In this document: positions 36,965 through 45,953 of the stretch, piece by piece
Layout of the letters: every line of letters starts with the position of its first letter
How positions within the stretch are numbered: position 1 is the first letter of the stretch
Source of the DNA: Zophobihabitans entericus
GTDB taxonomy: Bacteria > Pseudomonadota > Gammaproteobacteria > Enterobacterales > Orbaceae
Reading direction: 5' to 3'
Assembly (NCBI RefSeq): GCF_011745665.1
Contig: NZ_CP050253.1
Location: 1,835,418-1,899,417, forward strand
Length of the DNA stretch: 64,000 bases
Translations under genes and position numbers: made by a program
Notes under the pieces: generated by a model
What the model was told of the DNA's origin: nothing
Databases searched by the model: none
What the model saw: the letters and a program-made list of their open reading frames with translations, nothing else

Positions 36965-37591
36965 TTAGTTCTCCATCACTTTTGATGGGCTATTAACTGA
37001 TAAGGTTGCTTCCAGCACATAGTGAGGCAAATGTTGACGAGCATAAGCAAGAACCTCATCAAAATAGGCAAAAATCTGACTTGCTGAGCCGTTAATCATT
37101 GTCACGTAATGAGCTTTTTGGGGGCTTAATTGATATTTATGTGCCAGTTCAACGACGTGTTGAATATGTGACATATAACTATCCACACCAAAGGCATAGA
37201 AAGAGATTTTAGCGCTAACGGGAATATTTTTACCTTGGGGAATTGTGATTAAATTGTTAGCGATATCATCAGTATTTAAGAAACTATCAGCATCCACATC
37301 ACCCGGGCAACCGCGCGAGAAGGTTAGTTCACTTACCATATGCAAGTTTGGTTGATAGGCGTAAATAAAAGCGGCTCTTACGCAATCAATCACATGCAAC
37401 TGTTTACCGCGGTAAAGTGTACTTAAGTGATCAGTCTGTGCCCAGACTTTTTCAGTATTTAGTTTATGTATTGCTGACACAATAACTTCAACAAACTGGT
37501 CTGTCATTGGATAGAGAGAAAAGCGGCAACCGGTGACATCAACAGCACCTTGTGTACCACAGGCAGAAGAACAAGAGGACAAATTGGACAT
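36965..37591 (-). CDS. ykoF: YkoF-like thiamine/HMP-binding protein
   Basis: 208 residues from the ATG at 37591, 5 bases after GGGAG; an ATG 5 codons upstream is not supported. Two repeated ferredoxin-like halves of the YKOF family can be seen: GCRFSLYPMTDQFVEVIVSAI and VSAKISFYAFGVDSYMSHIQHVVELA. The family binds the pyrimidine part of thiamine. A Cys-rich N-terminus (SSCSSACGT) is unusual. First gene after the riboswitch; the order F-E-D-C equals the Bacillus ykoFEDC operon. Confidence 0.88.
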   Translation of the reverse strand: MSNLSSCSSACGTQGAVDVTGCRFSLYPMTDQFVEVIVSAIHKLNTEKVWAQTDHLSTLYRGKQLHVIDCVRAAFIYAYQPNLHMVSELTFSRGCPGDVDADSFLNTDDIANNLITIPQGKNIPVSAKISFYAFGVDSYMSHIQHVVELAHKYQLSPQKAHYVTMINGSASQIFAYFDEVLAYARQHLPHYVLEATLSVNSPSKVMEN

Positions 37592-37677
37592 AAAAACTCC
37601 CTTCAATATTAGAATAATATTTGAGGAGTAAAAAATAGAAATCAGTGTGTTACGACTGAATAATTTATGACATTCTA

Positions 37678-37758
37678 TTTAATACTCCCTTCGGCGGTAT
37701 TAACCGCATCAGGTTCAACGGGTATCATCTCAGCTTGTTACAGCACCCCGGTATTCAA
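37678..37758 (-). promoter_or_regulatory. TPP riboswitch (thi box) controlling ykoFEDC
   Basis: On the minus strand the conserved elements occur in order: GGGGTGC, GCTGAGATGATACCC, TTGAACCTGATGCGGTTAA, TACCGCCGAAGGGA. These are the thi-box signature and the pyrimidine-sensing and pyrophosphate-sensing helices. It lies about 90 bases before the first gene. TPP binding should reduce expression of the transporter. Confidence 0.96.
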
Positions 37759-37855
37759 AAAAGTAACATAATCTGTTGGTGAGATCAAATGACACTTTTG
37801 TCATTGATAGTATTGATGGCAAACAGTTTAGTGATTTTTTATCAATAAAAACTTT

Positions 37856-37910
37856 AATAAAATCAAAGGGTTATGAATTTTACTTTAAGGTGTAGCTTAT
37901 TGATTTTATT
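37856..37910. terminator. AT-rich palindromic element at the rmuC 3' end
   Basis: AATAAAATCAAAGGGTTAT (37856-37874) and TTATTGATTTTATT, which runs into the rmuC stop codon. Same family as 4524-4569. Probably an rmuC terminator; it also insulates the thi leader. Confidence 0.6.
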
Positions 37911-39390
37911 CGAGTTTTTGAAGTGTGTTTTCAGGTTTAAGCTCTGATTCTTCCTGAGCAATTTCTGCAATTTGTGGGTTAATTGGCTTTTTAACTTCAA
38001 TCCCTTGTTCACGGAATTGTTCCAGCTGACCAATGACATTACCTCTGCCGCGTGACAGCTTATTCATAGCGCTTTGGAAGGTGTCCTGAGAACGTTCGAT
38101 AATATTACCCAGATTCTCCATATCTTCGACAAAACCACGCATTTTGTCATACAGTTTGCTGGCTTTCTCGGCAATTTCTTGCGCATTACGGTTTTGATTA
38201 TCATAACGCCATAAATTATTAATGGTTCTTAAAGCGACCAGTAATGTAGTTGGGCTCACCAGAATAATGTTATTTTTGAGTGCTTCATTAATCAAAGTTG
38301 GATCGCGATCAATGGCTGCCACAAACGCTGGCTCAACCGGAATAAACATTAAAATATAATCCAGTGATTTAATACCCAGTAGCTTGTGATAATCCTTTTG
38401 ACTTAGTTGCTTAATGTGACTACGGACAGAGATTAGATGCTCACTTAACGCTTGTTCTTTCTTCTGTTCGTCATCACTATTAAAGTAACGTTCATAAGCC
38501 ACCAGTGTCATTTTAGCATCGATAACTACGTCATGCCCGTGTGGTAAATGAACGAGGACATCAGGTTGAGAACGACCATTAGAGCCATCATCTTTTTGCA
38601 GGCTGGCCTGTACATCATATTCATAACCTTCACGCAGACCAGATGATTCAAGCACCCGGCTGAGAACGACTTCCCCCCAGTTACCCTGAGTTTTGTTATT
38701 CCCTTTTAACGCATTGGTAAGATTAACCGCATCTTTAGCCATCTGTTCATTAAGCTGTTTTAGGTGACGAATTTCAAACGCAAGAGTATGACGCTCTTTG
38801 GCTTCTTCGTTATAACTGTCCTGAACCTGTTTTTTAAAGCCTTCGAGTTGCTCTTTCAGTGGTGATAACATCAAATCTAAACTTTGCTTATTTTGTTGCT
38901 CAAATTTCTTACCACTTTGATCGAAAATACGATTGGCCAGATTTTCAAATTGTTCAGTCAGACGTTGTTCACTTTGTATGAGTAAACGTTGTTTTTCATC
39001 AGCGGCGGAGCGGGTCTCTTCCAGACGGGTTTTTGCTTCAGCCAGTTCTGCATAGAGCTGAGTGTTGGTGAGGCGTAATTGATTGAGCTCTTGTAGGAGC
39101 TTTTCTTGCTGCTGCTGATAGAGCGGAATTTGCTGGGCTTTTTCAGCTAGCGCAGCGTATTTGATATTGAGTTCACTACGTTCCTGATAAAGCTGTTGCA
39201 GAGTCTCTTCCGCTTTTTGGTAACTGGTTGCCAGTTCTAAGTTATCTTGTTGTCTTTCACGCAGTTGCAGTTCAGCAATTTGTTGCTGAGATTTCAAATT
39301 TAAACGAGATTTAATTGCATAGATGCAGAGAATCAGGCATAACACGGCCAGAATTATTGTCGCTGTCATTAATAATTCAGGTTGGTTCAT
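37906..39390 (-). CDS. rmuC: DNA recombination protein RmuC
   Basis: 494 residues. An N-terminal membrane anchor (about 8-25) is followed by a long coiled coil rich in Gln and Glu (30-215). The RmuC domain (about 235-430) contains GNKTQGNWGEVVLSRVLESSGLREGYEYDVQ, QPDVLVHLPHGHDVVIDAKMTL and FIPVEPAFVAA, the nuclease-like fold with conserved D-x-K. RmuC limits recombination at inverted repeats, which is of interest given the large inverted repeats in this genome. It is transcribed alone. Confidence 0.94.
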   Translation of the reverse strand: MNQPELLMTATIILAVLCLILCIYAIKSRLNLKSQQQIAELQLRERQQDNLELATSYQKAEETLQQLYQERSELNIKYAALAEKAQQIPLYQQQQEKLLQELNQLRLTNTQLYAELAEAKTRLEETRSAADEKQRLLIQSEQRLTEQFENLANRIFDQSGKKFEQQNKQSLDLMLSPLKEQLEGFKKQVQDSYNEEAKERHTLAFEIRHLKQLNEQMAKDAVNLTNALKGNNKTQGNWGEVVLSRVLESSGLREGYEYDVQASLQKDDGSNGRSQPDVLVHLPHGHDVVIDAKMTLVAYERYFNSDDEQKKEQALSEHLISVRSHIKQLSQKDYHKLLGIKSLDYILMFIPVEPAFVAAIDRDPTLINEALKNNIILVSPTTLLVALRTINNLWRYDNQNRNAQEIAEKASKLYDKMRGFVEDMENLGNIIERSQDTFQSAMNKLSRGRGNVIGQLEQFREQGIEVKKPINPQIAEIAQEESELKPENTLQKLE

Positions 39391-39433
39391 GGCATTGACT
39401 CTCTGTTATGAATGGGATTCGTAAAATCTATAA

Positions 39434-40417
39434 TTAAGCCTTGTCTATTGTGAAGGACATAACATCTTTCAGGCTTTGTGCTTCTAATGCTAACATAATT
39501 AATCGATCAAGACCTAATGCAACACCGGCACAATTTGGCAGACCTGCTGTTAACGCTGAAAGAAAGTTTTCATCAATCACTTGTTCTGGCAGGCCTTTTT
39601 CCTGACGAATTTGATTGTCCTTTTCAAAGCGATGACGCTGTTCTTCCACTTCAACCAGTTCTTTAAAGCCATTAGCCAGTTCTACACCTTTATAGTAAAA
39701 CTCAAAGCGTTTAGCTACACGGTTATCTTCGGTACTGATTTCTGCCAGCGCAGCCTGAGAAGCAGGGAAGTTATAAACTACAATTGGTTTTTCTAAACCA
39801 ATTTGTGGTTCAACACCAAAGGTGAATAAAAATTGTAGTAATGTATCATTATCTACATCTGTAGTCTCAAAGCCTAAGTTAAGATTATTCACTGCGGCAA
39901 TTAAAGTGTCCCTATCGTCACTGAGCGGATCAATATCTAAATGGCGTTGGAAAGCTTTTTGGTAAGTAATCTGTTCGGCCGGTTCACAATCTAAAATAAT
40001 CTGTAACAGATCGTCCACTTCATTAATAATTTGCAGCATATCAAACTGAATACGATACCATTCAAGCATAGTAAATTCAGGGTTGTGATAGCGGCCAGCC
40101 TCTTCATTACGGAAACATTTACAGATTTGATAAATTGGGCCACTACCTGCCGCAATCAGGCGTTTCATATGGTATTCAGGACTGGTAATCAAAGACAAAG
40201 CCTGTCCTTTTTGGTCATTTGGTGTGCCCGGTGTAAAGTACTCGGTATGGAAAGAGGCTAAATGTACATCTGTTACAGCAGCATGGCTAAGGATTGGAGT
40301 TTCCACTTCAATCACACCGCGATCAGCAAAAAATTGACGAATTTTGTTAATAATCTTCGTACGTTTTAATAAATTGGCAATGGGAGCATCTGGCTGCCAC
40401 ATTACTGACTCACTCAT
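39434..40417 (-). CDS. epmA: EF-P-(R)-beta-lysine ligase EpmA
   Basis: 327 residues, a class II lysyl-tRNA-synthetase-like protein that lacks the anticodon domain. It attaches (R)-beta-lysine to elongation factor P. Class II motifs are visible: [16 protein letters not shown] (motif 1), [27 protein letters not shown] (motif 2) and [12 protein letters not shown] (motif 3). Length equals E. coli EpmA (GenX/PoxA) within two residues. epmB and efp are not in this window. Confidence 0.95.
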   Translation of the reverse strand: MSESVMWQPDAPIANLLKRTKIINKIRQFFADRGVIEVETPILSHAAVTDVHLASFHTEYFTPGTPNDQKGQALSLITSPEYHMKRLIAAGSGPIYQICKCFRNEEAGRYHNPEFTMLEWYRIQFDMLQIINEVDDLLQIILDCEPAEQITYQKAFQRHLDIDPLSDDRDTLIAAVNNLNLGFETTDVDNDTLLQFLFTFGVEPQIGLEKPIVVYNFPASQAALAEISTEDNRVAKRFEFYYKGVELANGFKELVEVEEQRHRFEKDNQIRQEKGLPEQVIDENFLSALTAGLPNCAGVALGLDRLIMLALEAQSLKDVMSFTIDKA

Positions 40418-40632
40418 GAAAAGTAACCTTTCTATTTGAAAATTGCCGCATAGTTTACCGTCATTCTCAATATAAACAAAACCGAAATGATAACTGCTTA
40501 AAAATCATTTGATTATAAATTTCACGACACATCGTTTGGTAACGATGTAACAGAATTTATCTGGTTTAGGCAGACCTTCATAAACCGACAGATTTTTTAA
40601 AATGATAAAACAGACTGGGTTATTTTAGGGTT

Positions 40633-41154
40633 ATGAATACTTATTTGAAGATGGCGATGTATACAGACAAAATAGCACAAGGATTTTCCTTATTAGAGCT
40701 GCTTTTTGTTATCAGTGTGATTGGTGTTTTATCTGCTATTGGCTTACATGGCTGGCAGACTATACAGCAGCGTGCTCAGCTCTCTTCTGCCACTATGCAA
40801 TTGCTGGCTTTTATCAAAGAGGTACAGGATGATGCTAACTGGCGTAATCAAACCAATACGTTACATCTTTTTATAGGGAGTAAGTTTACGCCGTGGTGTC
40901 TGGCTGTTACAGAAGAGAGCAGACCGGTAAGTTGTGATACCAGGCTACGTTTTATTCAACCAGATCCGTCTGTTGAGATAACTGGTTTTACTGAAATCTC
41001 CACTTTAGCGTTTTATGGTAAACGAGAAATGGCACAAACAGGAACAATCAGACTGGAAAATAGCTTAGGGCAAACCAGAGTGATTGTATCTACCCGTGGG
41101 CGCATTCGTTACTGCGCCTATAACTTTTACTTAAGTGGATTTCCTAAATGTTAG
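40633..41154 (+). CDS. ppdA: Type IV minor pilin-like protein (PpdA/FimT-GspH type)
   Basis: 173 residues. A short basic leader is followed by GFSLLELLFVISVIGVLSAIG, the class III signal cut by prepilin peptidase after Gly with the Glu at +5. The globular part has a GspH/FimT-like pattern. Ribosome sites are weak; the first ATG is used here and an internal ATG at MAMYTD is possible. First of four overlapping genes ordered like E. coli ppdA-ppdB-ygdB-ppdC. They prime type IV pilus or type II secretion fibres. Confidence 0.8.
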   Translation: MNTYLKMAMYTDKIAQGFSLLELLFVISVIGVLSAIGLHGWQTIQQRAQLSSATMQLLAFIKEVQDDANWRNQTNTLHLFIGSKFTPWCLAVTEESRPVSCDTRLRFIQPDPSVEITGFTEISTLAFYGKREMAQTGTIRLENSLGQTRVIVSTRGRIRYCAYNFYLSGFPKC

Positions 41155-41714
41155 AACGTGGATTCTCATTGTTTGAAATGCTTATCGTATTGAGTTTATC
41201 GAGCTTAATGATGATGGCTGCGATGGTATTTTACCCGCAATTACAACTGCAAATTGTTAAAGCATATCAGGTCTACCGACTCGATCAATCATTACGTGGT
41301 GCCTTAGCAGGACTTGGTAAAGATCTACGCAGAGCAGGGTTTATCGCCGGTGATACAGGTAATGCTGTTGGTGAACCGATAGAAATTAGCAGTGCTAAAG
41401 ATTGTGTGATTATCCGCTATGACTTAGATCGTACCGGAAAGTGGGAGTATCACATTGGTGATGCAAAAACTTCAGATATTTTTGTCTATCGTCTGAATAA
41501 AAATAATCTGGAGTATCGTACTGGTGTACCAAATTGTACCGGCACAGGTTGGGAGAAAATCTTAGATGAAAAAGAGATCAAAATAGTGGCTTTTAAGTTA
41601 CAGGAACAACATGGCTATATTCAAATTATCCTGACGGGTTTATTAAAGAATCAGATATCTATTGAGCAAACTCTTACACAAATTATTAAGTATGAAAATC
41701 GTTTATTATCCTGA
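41148..41714 (+). CDS. ppdB: Type IV minor pilin-like protein (PpdB type)
   Basis: 188 residues. MLERGFSLFEMLIVLSLSSLMMMAAMVFYPQL gives a very short leader, cleavage after Gly and the conserved Glu5. The middle has GLGKDLRRAGF, the pattern of PilW/PpdB proteins, and a pair of cysteines. The start overlaps the ppdA stop by 7 bases. It probably forms part of the minor pilin tip complex. Confidence 0.8.
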   Translation: MLERGFSLFEMLIVLSLSSLMMMAAMVFYPQLQLQIVKAYQVYRLDQSLRGALAGLGKDLRRAGFIAGDTGNAVGEPIEISSAKDCVIIRYDLDRTGKWEYHIGDAKTSDIFVYRLNKNNLEYRTGVPNCTGTGWEKILDEKEIKIVAFKLQEQHGYIQIILTGLLKNQISIEQTLTQIIKYENRLLS

Positions 41715-42129
41715 TAACTGTGATCAGCAGGGCTTTAGTGCTATTGCTCTGGTGCTGGTTTTATTATTGCTGGGGATGTTACTGTTGACCGGATTTTATC
41801 AGTCTCTGTTTATCTGGCAAAAAAGTGATGTGTATGAGAGGCGTTATTTCCGTTCTTATAATCAGGCCAGTTCAGGGCTGGTATGGGGAAAATTACAAAG
41901 CTGGAACACTCCAACAGAAAGCTGGCAATGTCAGAAAGAGCTCTCTTTGAAACTTGACGTGTGTGTTAAGCAAGCCTCTTTTGGAGGAATGATAATACTC
42001 AAAAGTATTGGTCAGGATTTAGTGTTATACCATTTGGCTTATTATGACTCAGTAACACAAAAACTGGTGTCAGAATCAGGTCACTGGCTGGATTTTTGCC
42101 CGGAGCGAGTAGGTTATGATTGTGAATAA
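41692..42129 (+). CDS. YgdB-like minor pilin accessory protein (DUF2509)
   Basis: 145 residues from the ATG at 41692 (overlap of 23 bases with ppdB); a TTG 10 codons earlier is also open. The N-terminus QGFSAIALVLVLLLLGMLLLTGF is hydrophobic and resembles a pilin leader without Glu5, as in PilX/YgdB-type proteins. The soluble region holds three or four cysteines (WQCQKEL, DVCVKQ, FCPE). Position third of four matches ygdB of E. coli. Confidence 0.72.
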   Translation: MKIVYYPDNCDQQGFSAIALVLVLLLLGMLLLTGFYQSLFIWQKSDVYERRYFRSYNQASSGLVWGKLQSWNTPTESWQCQKELSLKLDVCVKQASFGGMIILKSIGQDLVLYHLAYYDSVTQKLVSESGHWLDFCPERVGYDCE

Positions 42130-42448
42130 ATCTGGTTTAAGTGAATCGGGTATGAGTTTAGTTGAAACATTAATCGCACTCTTTTTATTTGCCGGTGTTA
42201 TCGTGAGTTTACTGACTTACCAGCAAACCTTAACGGAGAGTTTTTATACCAAACAAAAACAGCAACAAGCATGGAGAATAGGGTTTCAGTTACTCGATAG
42301 TTATCCGGATTCTTTGTCGGGGATAATTCCAGATAACTGGCAGGCTCGGGTTAACGTGGTGAGACATCTTGAGGATTGTAAAGTAGTTGAGGTAAGTGTG
42401 AAGCCAGATATTGGGCAAATGATTAGTTTAGTCAGGCTTATTTGTTGA
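42116..42448 (+). CDS. ppdC: Type IV minor pilin-like protein (PpdC type)
   Basis: 110 residues. SGMSLVETLIALFLFAGVIVSLL is a standard prepilin N-terminus (PilV/GspI-like) with Glu5. The short globular part has two cysteines (DC, IC) near the end that may form a disulfide. It overlaps the previous gene by 14 bases. In E. coli recC follows; here a hairpin-module array begins directly after the stop. Confidence 0.78.
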   Translation: MIVNKSGLSESGMSLVETLIALFLFAGVIVSLLTYQQTLTESFYTKQKQQQAWRIGFQLLDSYPDSLSGIIPDNWQARVNVVRHLEDCKVVEVSVKPDIGQMISLVRLIC

Positions 42449-42660
42449 GTGGTTTGGGGCGGACTTCGCTGTCCGGAACCATGTTTTTTGTTTAGTGTTT
42501 GTTATTAGCATGGTATTGAGCGGGGGCACGCCCCGCTTGCGTGATCTCTTTGGTGAAGTGGCTGGTTCTGTGGGCTTGATGGCCTACCATACACCAGAGG
42601 CACCCGTTCGTCAGGCTCACTAAGACCTCTGGAATATGGTCTCCATCAATCAAAGCAATG
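42449..42660 (+). repeat. Hairpin-module array with palindromic core, copy 2
   Basis: A truncated A module (42450-42492, CGGAC/GTCCG hairpin) is followed by a B module starting GTTATTAGCA at 42501 (AGCGGGG/CCCCGCT at 42519-42537). The core is closed by TTGATGG (42576-42582) and CCATCAA (42643-42649). The inner stem is CAGAGG/CCTCTG, where copies 1 and 3 have CATAGG/CCTATG: a compensatory double change. Confidence 0.82.
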
Positions 42661-42982
42661 TTGGCGGAAACAGGACACTTCTTTTATTTAGATTGATAAG
42701 ATTTATACTGATTTGGTGAAGAATATTACTTTATCATGTAAAAATATTAACCATTTGATTTTATTTAAGAAATTTAAAGCTGTAATATTTCTGGTTTATT
42801 GGTGAATAATTAAATGATTTCAAAACGTTAACTATTCAAGAATCCTCATCATATCTCTATCCACAAATGACTAATATCATCATTTAATGACCAAGAATTT
42901 TTAGTTAAGTGATTAGGTCATGATGTTAAGTGTTTTATTTACTTTGCTTACTTTATTTACTTTGTTTACAACGGTGAAGCTT
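42661..42982. other. AT-rich spacer between two facing arrays
   Basis: No gene. It contains a half copy of the AATAAAATCAAA family (TTAACCATTTGATTTTATTT, 42748-42767) and a short imperfect tandem repeat of TTTACTTTG/A units at 42937-42969. It separates the cores of arrays 2 and 3, which point toward each other. Confidence 0.6.
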
Positions 42983-43252
42983 TGATTGATGGAGAGCGTA
43001 CCTCATAGGTCTTAGCGAGTCCTCGAGCGGGTGCCTATGGGGTGCGGTAGGCCATCAAGTCTCACCGAATCTGCAACATCACCAAAAACATTGCGCCTAG
43101 GCGGCGCAGTCCGCCTCAAACCAAATGCTAATAACAAATAACAACACTAAAAAATTGCGCCCGGGCGGCGCAGTCCGCCCCAAACCCAATGTTAATAAAC
43201 AGAGAAAACACGACAGCGGGGCGTGCTCCCCGCCAACTCCAGGCTAATAACC
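42983..43252 (-). repeat. Hairpin-module array with palindromic core, copy 3 (inverted)
   Basis: Read on the minus strand from 43252: a B module (GGCGGGG/CCCCGC), an A module (GGGGCGG/CCGCCC, about 43195-43150), another A module (about 43140-43082) and then the core 43060-42983. The core is identical over 78 bases to copy 1. The array begins 10 bases beyond the ldh stop, in the same orientation as ldh. Confidence 0.85.
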
Positions 43253-43261
43253 AAAAAAGCC

Positions 43262-44179
43262 CTAAATCGCTTTTATATATCCCTTAATAACATCTACCGA
43301 GTGCTTAAATTGCTCTTTCTCTTTAGCATTAAAATCCAGTTGAATGATTTTTTTAATGCCATGCTGATCAATAACTGCCGGTACGCCAATGGCGACATCT
43401 TTATAACCATATTCACCGTCCAGTACACAAGATACTGCAAGGGCACGATGGCTATTGGTGAAAATATTATGACAGATCTCTGCAATGGTGCTGGCGATAC
43501 CATATTCAGTACGGCCTTTCTGGTTCAAAATCTCAAAGCCCATCTTTCTGGCTTTATCTCCAAGGGCGTCAAAATCAAGCGGAACACGTTCATAACCATT
43601 TAAATTCATGCCATAAACAGAAGAGTGTGACCAGACCGGAAATTGTGAATCACCATGTTCACCGACAATAAAGGCATCAATACTTTGTGGACCAATTTGT
43701 AATTCATCTGCAAGAATACGACGCAAGCGTGTGGTGTCGAGCCAAACCCCGGTCCCAATAATTTTATGGCGAGGTAAGCCGGATAACTTCCAGACCTGAT
43801 AAGTAATAGCATCACAAGGATTGGTTGCGATAAGGAAAATACCTTTAAATCCATGTTTCATCATATCCGGAATTAGCGTCTTCATTATTCGGGATGTTCC
43901 TGCTAGTTCCTCTGTACGCGATTTTGAAGCAAGTCCACCTGTCAGAGTAATAATCGCAATATCAATATCAGCACAATCTGTTGACTCACGGACACTGATT
44001 TTTAACATGCTTGGTCGGTAAGATGCTGCATCCATTAAATCTTTGGCGTGACCCTGAACCAGCTCTTTATTGAGATCGACAAGTGCGATTTCTTCACAAA
44101 TGCCACGATTGACGAGTGTATAAGTGCTGGTTGAACCTACATTGCCAACGCCAATAATCATTACTTTGCGTAGTTTCAT
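43262..44179 (-). CDS. ldh: L-lactate dehydrogenase
   Basis: 305 residues from ATG 44179 (MKLRKVMIIGVGNVGS), with AAGGAAA upstream. It has the NAD-binding GxGNVGS, ITLTGGLASKSRTEEL (coenzyme loop), the substrate-side IATNPCDAITYQVWKLSGL and the catalytic histidine in GEHGDSQFPVWS, with an active-site Arg in GTGVWLDTTRLRR. It reduces pyruvate to L-lactate and recycles NADH in fermentation. Related L-2-hydroxyacid dehydrogenases cannot be fully excluded. Monocistronic; a repeat array starts directly after the stop. Confidence 0.88.
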   Translation of the reverse strand: MKLRKVMIIGVGNVGSTSTYTLVNRGICEEIALVDLNKELVQGHAKDLMDAASYRPSMLKISVRESTDCADIDIAIITLTGGLASKSRTEELAGTSRIMKTLIPDMMKHGFKGIFLIATNPCDAITYQVWKLSGLPRHKIIGTGVWLDTTRLRRILADELQIGPQSIDAFIVGEHGDSQFPVWSHSSVYGMNLNGYERVPLDFDALGDKARKMGFEILNQKGRTEYGIASTIAEICHNIFTNSHRALAVSCVLDGEYGYKDVAIGVPAVIDQHGIKKIIQLDFNAKEKEQFKHSVDVIKGYIKAI

Positions 44180-44307
44180 AAGATGTTTCCTTTCATCATT
44201 AAGCATACAAATATATTAGGCTTGTGCCTGTAAATGATCAATAGAACGGATATAAAAGTCTCTGTCTTATTTCCTCTGATCTTTCTTGCTTAAAGATGAA
44301 TTATCAC

Positions 44308-44336
44308 TGGCAAATTATATTTGCTTTATATATAAT
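44308..44336 (+). promoter_or_regulatory. Candidate promoter of the S6 operon
   Basis: A perfect -10 TATAAT (44331-44336) lies 17 bases after TGGCAA, a poor -35. It stands about 95 bases upstream of rpsF. Confidence 0.5.
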
Positions 44337-44375
44337 ACGCCGTCGCTTTCAACCAACTCTTTTTTCACGTTCCTT

Positions 44376-44410
44376 GCTTTCATGGGCTATGGTTGACCCG
44401 GACAGAAAGC
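44376..44410 (+). promoter_or_regulatory. Possible S6:S18 autoregulatory leader hairpin
   Basis: GCTTTC (44376-44381) pairs with GAAAGC (44405-44410). An inner GGG/CCC helix is followed by an unpaired CCG (44398-44400). A hairpin with a CCG bulge just before rpsF is the known feature of leaders bound by the S6:S18 dimer. The fold was judged by eye. Confidence 0.55.
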
Positions 44411-44433
44411 TGATTAATCCGTAGGGAGCACTA

Positions 44434-44826
44434 ATGCGTCATTACGAAATCGTATTTATGGTTCATCCAGACCAAAGCGAACAAGTGCCTGGTATGATTG
44501 AACGTTATACTGGTACTTTATCAACTGATGGTGGCAAGATTCATCGCCTGGAAGACTGGGGTCGTCGTCAATTGGCTTATCCAATCGAAAAATTGCACAA
44601 AGCACACTATGTTCTTATGAACGTAGAAGCTACTCAAGAAGCGGTTAACGAGTTAGAAGATAACTTCCGTTTCAACGATGCAGTGATTCGTAGTTTAATT
44701 ATGCGTACTAAACACGCTGTGACTGAAACTTCTCCAATGTTAAAAGCAAAAGATGACCGTAAAGGAAATCAAGAAAGCTTTGCTGACGTTGATACAGAAG
44801 ACAGTTCTGAGGAATCAGAAGATTAA
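44434..44826 (+). CDS. rpsF: 30S ribosomal protein S6
   Basis: 130 residues: [25 protein letters not shown], the [14 protein letters not shown] and [11 protein letters not shown] blocks and an acidic C-terminal tail ending in Glu and Asp, the region RimK extends in E. coli. It pairs with S18 on 16S rRNA. First gene of the rpsF-priB-rpsR-rplI operon; GGGAG before the start. Confidence 0.98.
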   Translation: MRHYEIVFMVHPDQSEQVPGMIERYTGTLSTDGGKIHRLEDWGRRQLAYPIEKLHKAHYVLMNVEATQEAVNELEDNFRFNDAVIRSLIMRTKHAVTETSPMLKAKDDRKGNQESFADVDTEDSSEESED

Positions 44827-44832
44827 TCATTG

Positions 44833-45135
44833 ATGGCTAATCGTTTGGTTATGTCGGGTACAGTGTATAAGACACCCATCCGAAAAGTAAGTCCAAATGG
44901 CATTCCGCATTGTCAGTTTTATTTAGAGCATAGCTCAAACCAAACTGAAGCAGGATTTAGCCGACAAGCGTGGTGTAACATCCCCGTTATTGTAAGTGGA
45001 CACAATGATTTAACACACAGTATTAAAAAAGGCAGTAAGATTCAGGTAAGTGGTTTTATTAGTACACATAAAAGTCGTAATAATTTAAACCAACTGGTTT
45101 TACATGCTGACCATATTGAATTATTAGGAGAGTAG
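44833..45135 (+). CDS. priB: Primosomal replication protein N (PriB)
   Basis: 100 residues from ATG 44833 (MANRLVMSG), matching E. coli PriB; a TTG one codon upstream is not needed. This small OB-fold single-stranded-DNA-binding protein has the blocks [19 protein letters not shown] and [13 protein letters not shown]. It helps PriA reload the DnaB helicase. It lies between rpsF and rpsR, as in enterobacteria. Confidence 0.95.
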   Translation: MANRLVMSGTVYKTPIRKVSPNGIPHCQFYLEHSSNQTEAGFSRQAWCNIPVIVSGHNDLTHSIKKGSKIQVSGFISTHKSRNNLNQLVLHADHIELLGE

Positions 45136-45138
45136 CCA

Positions 45139-45366
45139 ATGGCTCGTTATTTCCGTCGTCGTAAATTCTGCCGTTTTACAGCAGAAGGCATTCAAGAAAT
45201 TGATTACAAAGATATTTCTATGCTAAAAAGTTTTATCACTGAAAGTGGTAAAATTGTTCCTAGCCGTATCACTGGTACAAGCGCTAAATACCAACGCCAG
45301 TTAGCTCGCGCAATCAAACGCGCTCGTTACCTAGCTTTATTACCATATACTGATAACCATCAGTAA
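45139..45366 (+). CDS. rpsR: 30S ribosomal protein S18
   Basis: 75 residues, the same length as E. coli S18. Blocks are [21 protein letters not shown] and [31 protein letters not shown], essentially invariant. Binds 16S rRNA as a dimer with S6. Three bases after the priB stop. Confidence 0.98.
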   Translation: MARYFRRRKFCRFTAEGIQEIDYKDISMLKSFITESGKIVPSRITGTSAKYQRQLARAIKRARYLALLPYTDNHQ

Positions 45367-45387
45367 TTAGCAACAGAGGAAAACATA

Positions 45388-45840
45388 ATGCAAATTATTC
45401 TACTCGACAAAGTTGCTAATTTAGGCAGCTTAGGTGATCAAGTTAATGTTCGTGCAGGTTATGCTCGTAACTTTTTGATTCCACAAGGGAAAGCAGTTCC
45501 TGCAACTAAAAAGAACGTTGAGTTTTTCGAAGCTCGTCGTGCTGAATTAGAAGCTAAACTTGCTGACACATTAAAAGCAGCTGAAGCTCGTGCAGCATCA
45601 GTCGTAGCACTAGGTAGTGTATCTATCGCATCTAAAGCAGGTGACGAAGGTAAACTATTTGGTTCTATTGGTACGCGTGATATCGCAGATGCAGTTAAAG
45701 CAGCAGGTGTTGAAGTTTCTAAGAGCGAAGTTCGTTTACCAAATGGTGTATTACGTACACTTGGTGAACACGAAGTTTCTTTCCAACTTCACAGTGAAGT
45801 ATTTGCGAAACTTATCGTAAATATCGTTGCTGAAGCTTAA
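45388..45840 (+). CDS. rplI: 50S ribosomal protein L9
   Basis: 150 residues: [35 protein letters not shown]-binding N-domain, the long connecting helix ([24 protein letters not shown]) and a C-domain with [18 protein letters not shown]. Last gene of the S6 operon, with a perfect terminator after it. Confidence 0.98.
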   Translation: MQIILLDKVANLGSLGDQVNVRAGYARNFLIPQGKAVPATKKNVEFFEARRAELEAKLADTLKAAEARAASVVALGSVSIASKAGDEGKLFGSIGTRDIADAVKAAGVEVSKSEVRLPNGVLRTLGEHEVSFQLHSEVFAKLIVNIVAEA

Positions 45841-45872
45841 GTATACTGGAACACAATTTCTAGTGTTTATAT

Positions 45873-45900
45873 AAACCCGCGCTATGCGGGTTTTTTTATC
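45873..45900 (+). terminator. Rho-independent terminator of the S6 operon
   Basis: AAACCCGC (45873-45880), loop GCTAT, GCGGGTTT (45886-45893), followed by a run of T. Confidence 0.93.
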
Positions 45901-45953
45901 CATAAAGCTATTCATAAGGCTTAGCTATAAGGCTTATTTATAAGGAAAGCAAA

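Noticed and set aside
42937-42969. Short tandem repeat of TTTACTTTG/A units as a possible iteron origin.
   Set aside because: Only about four imperfect units in AT-rich DNA, and no replication gene nearby.
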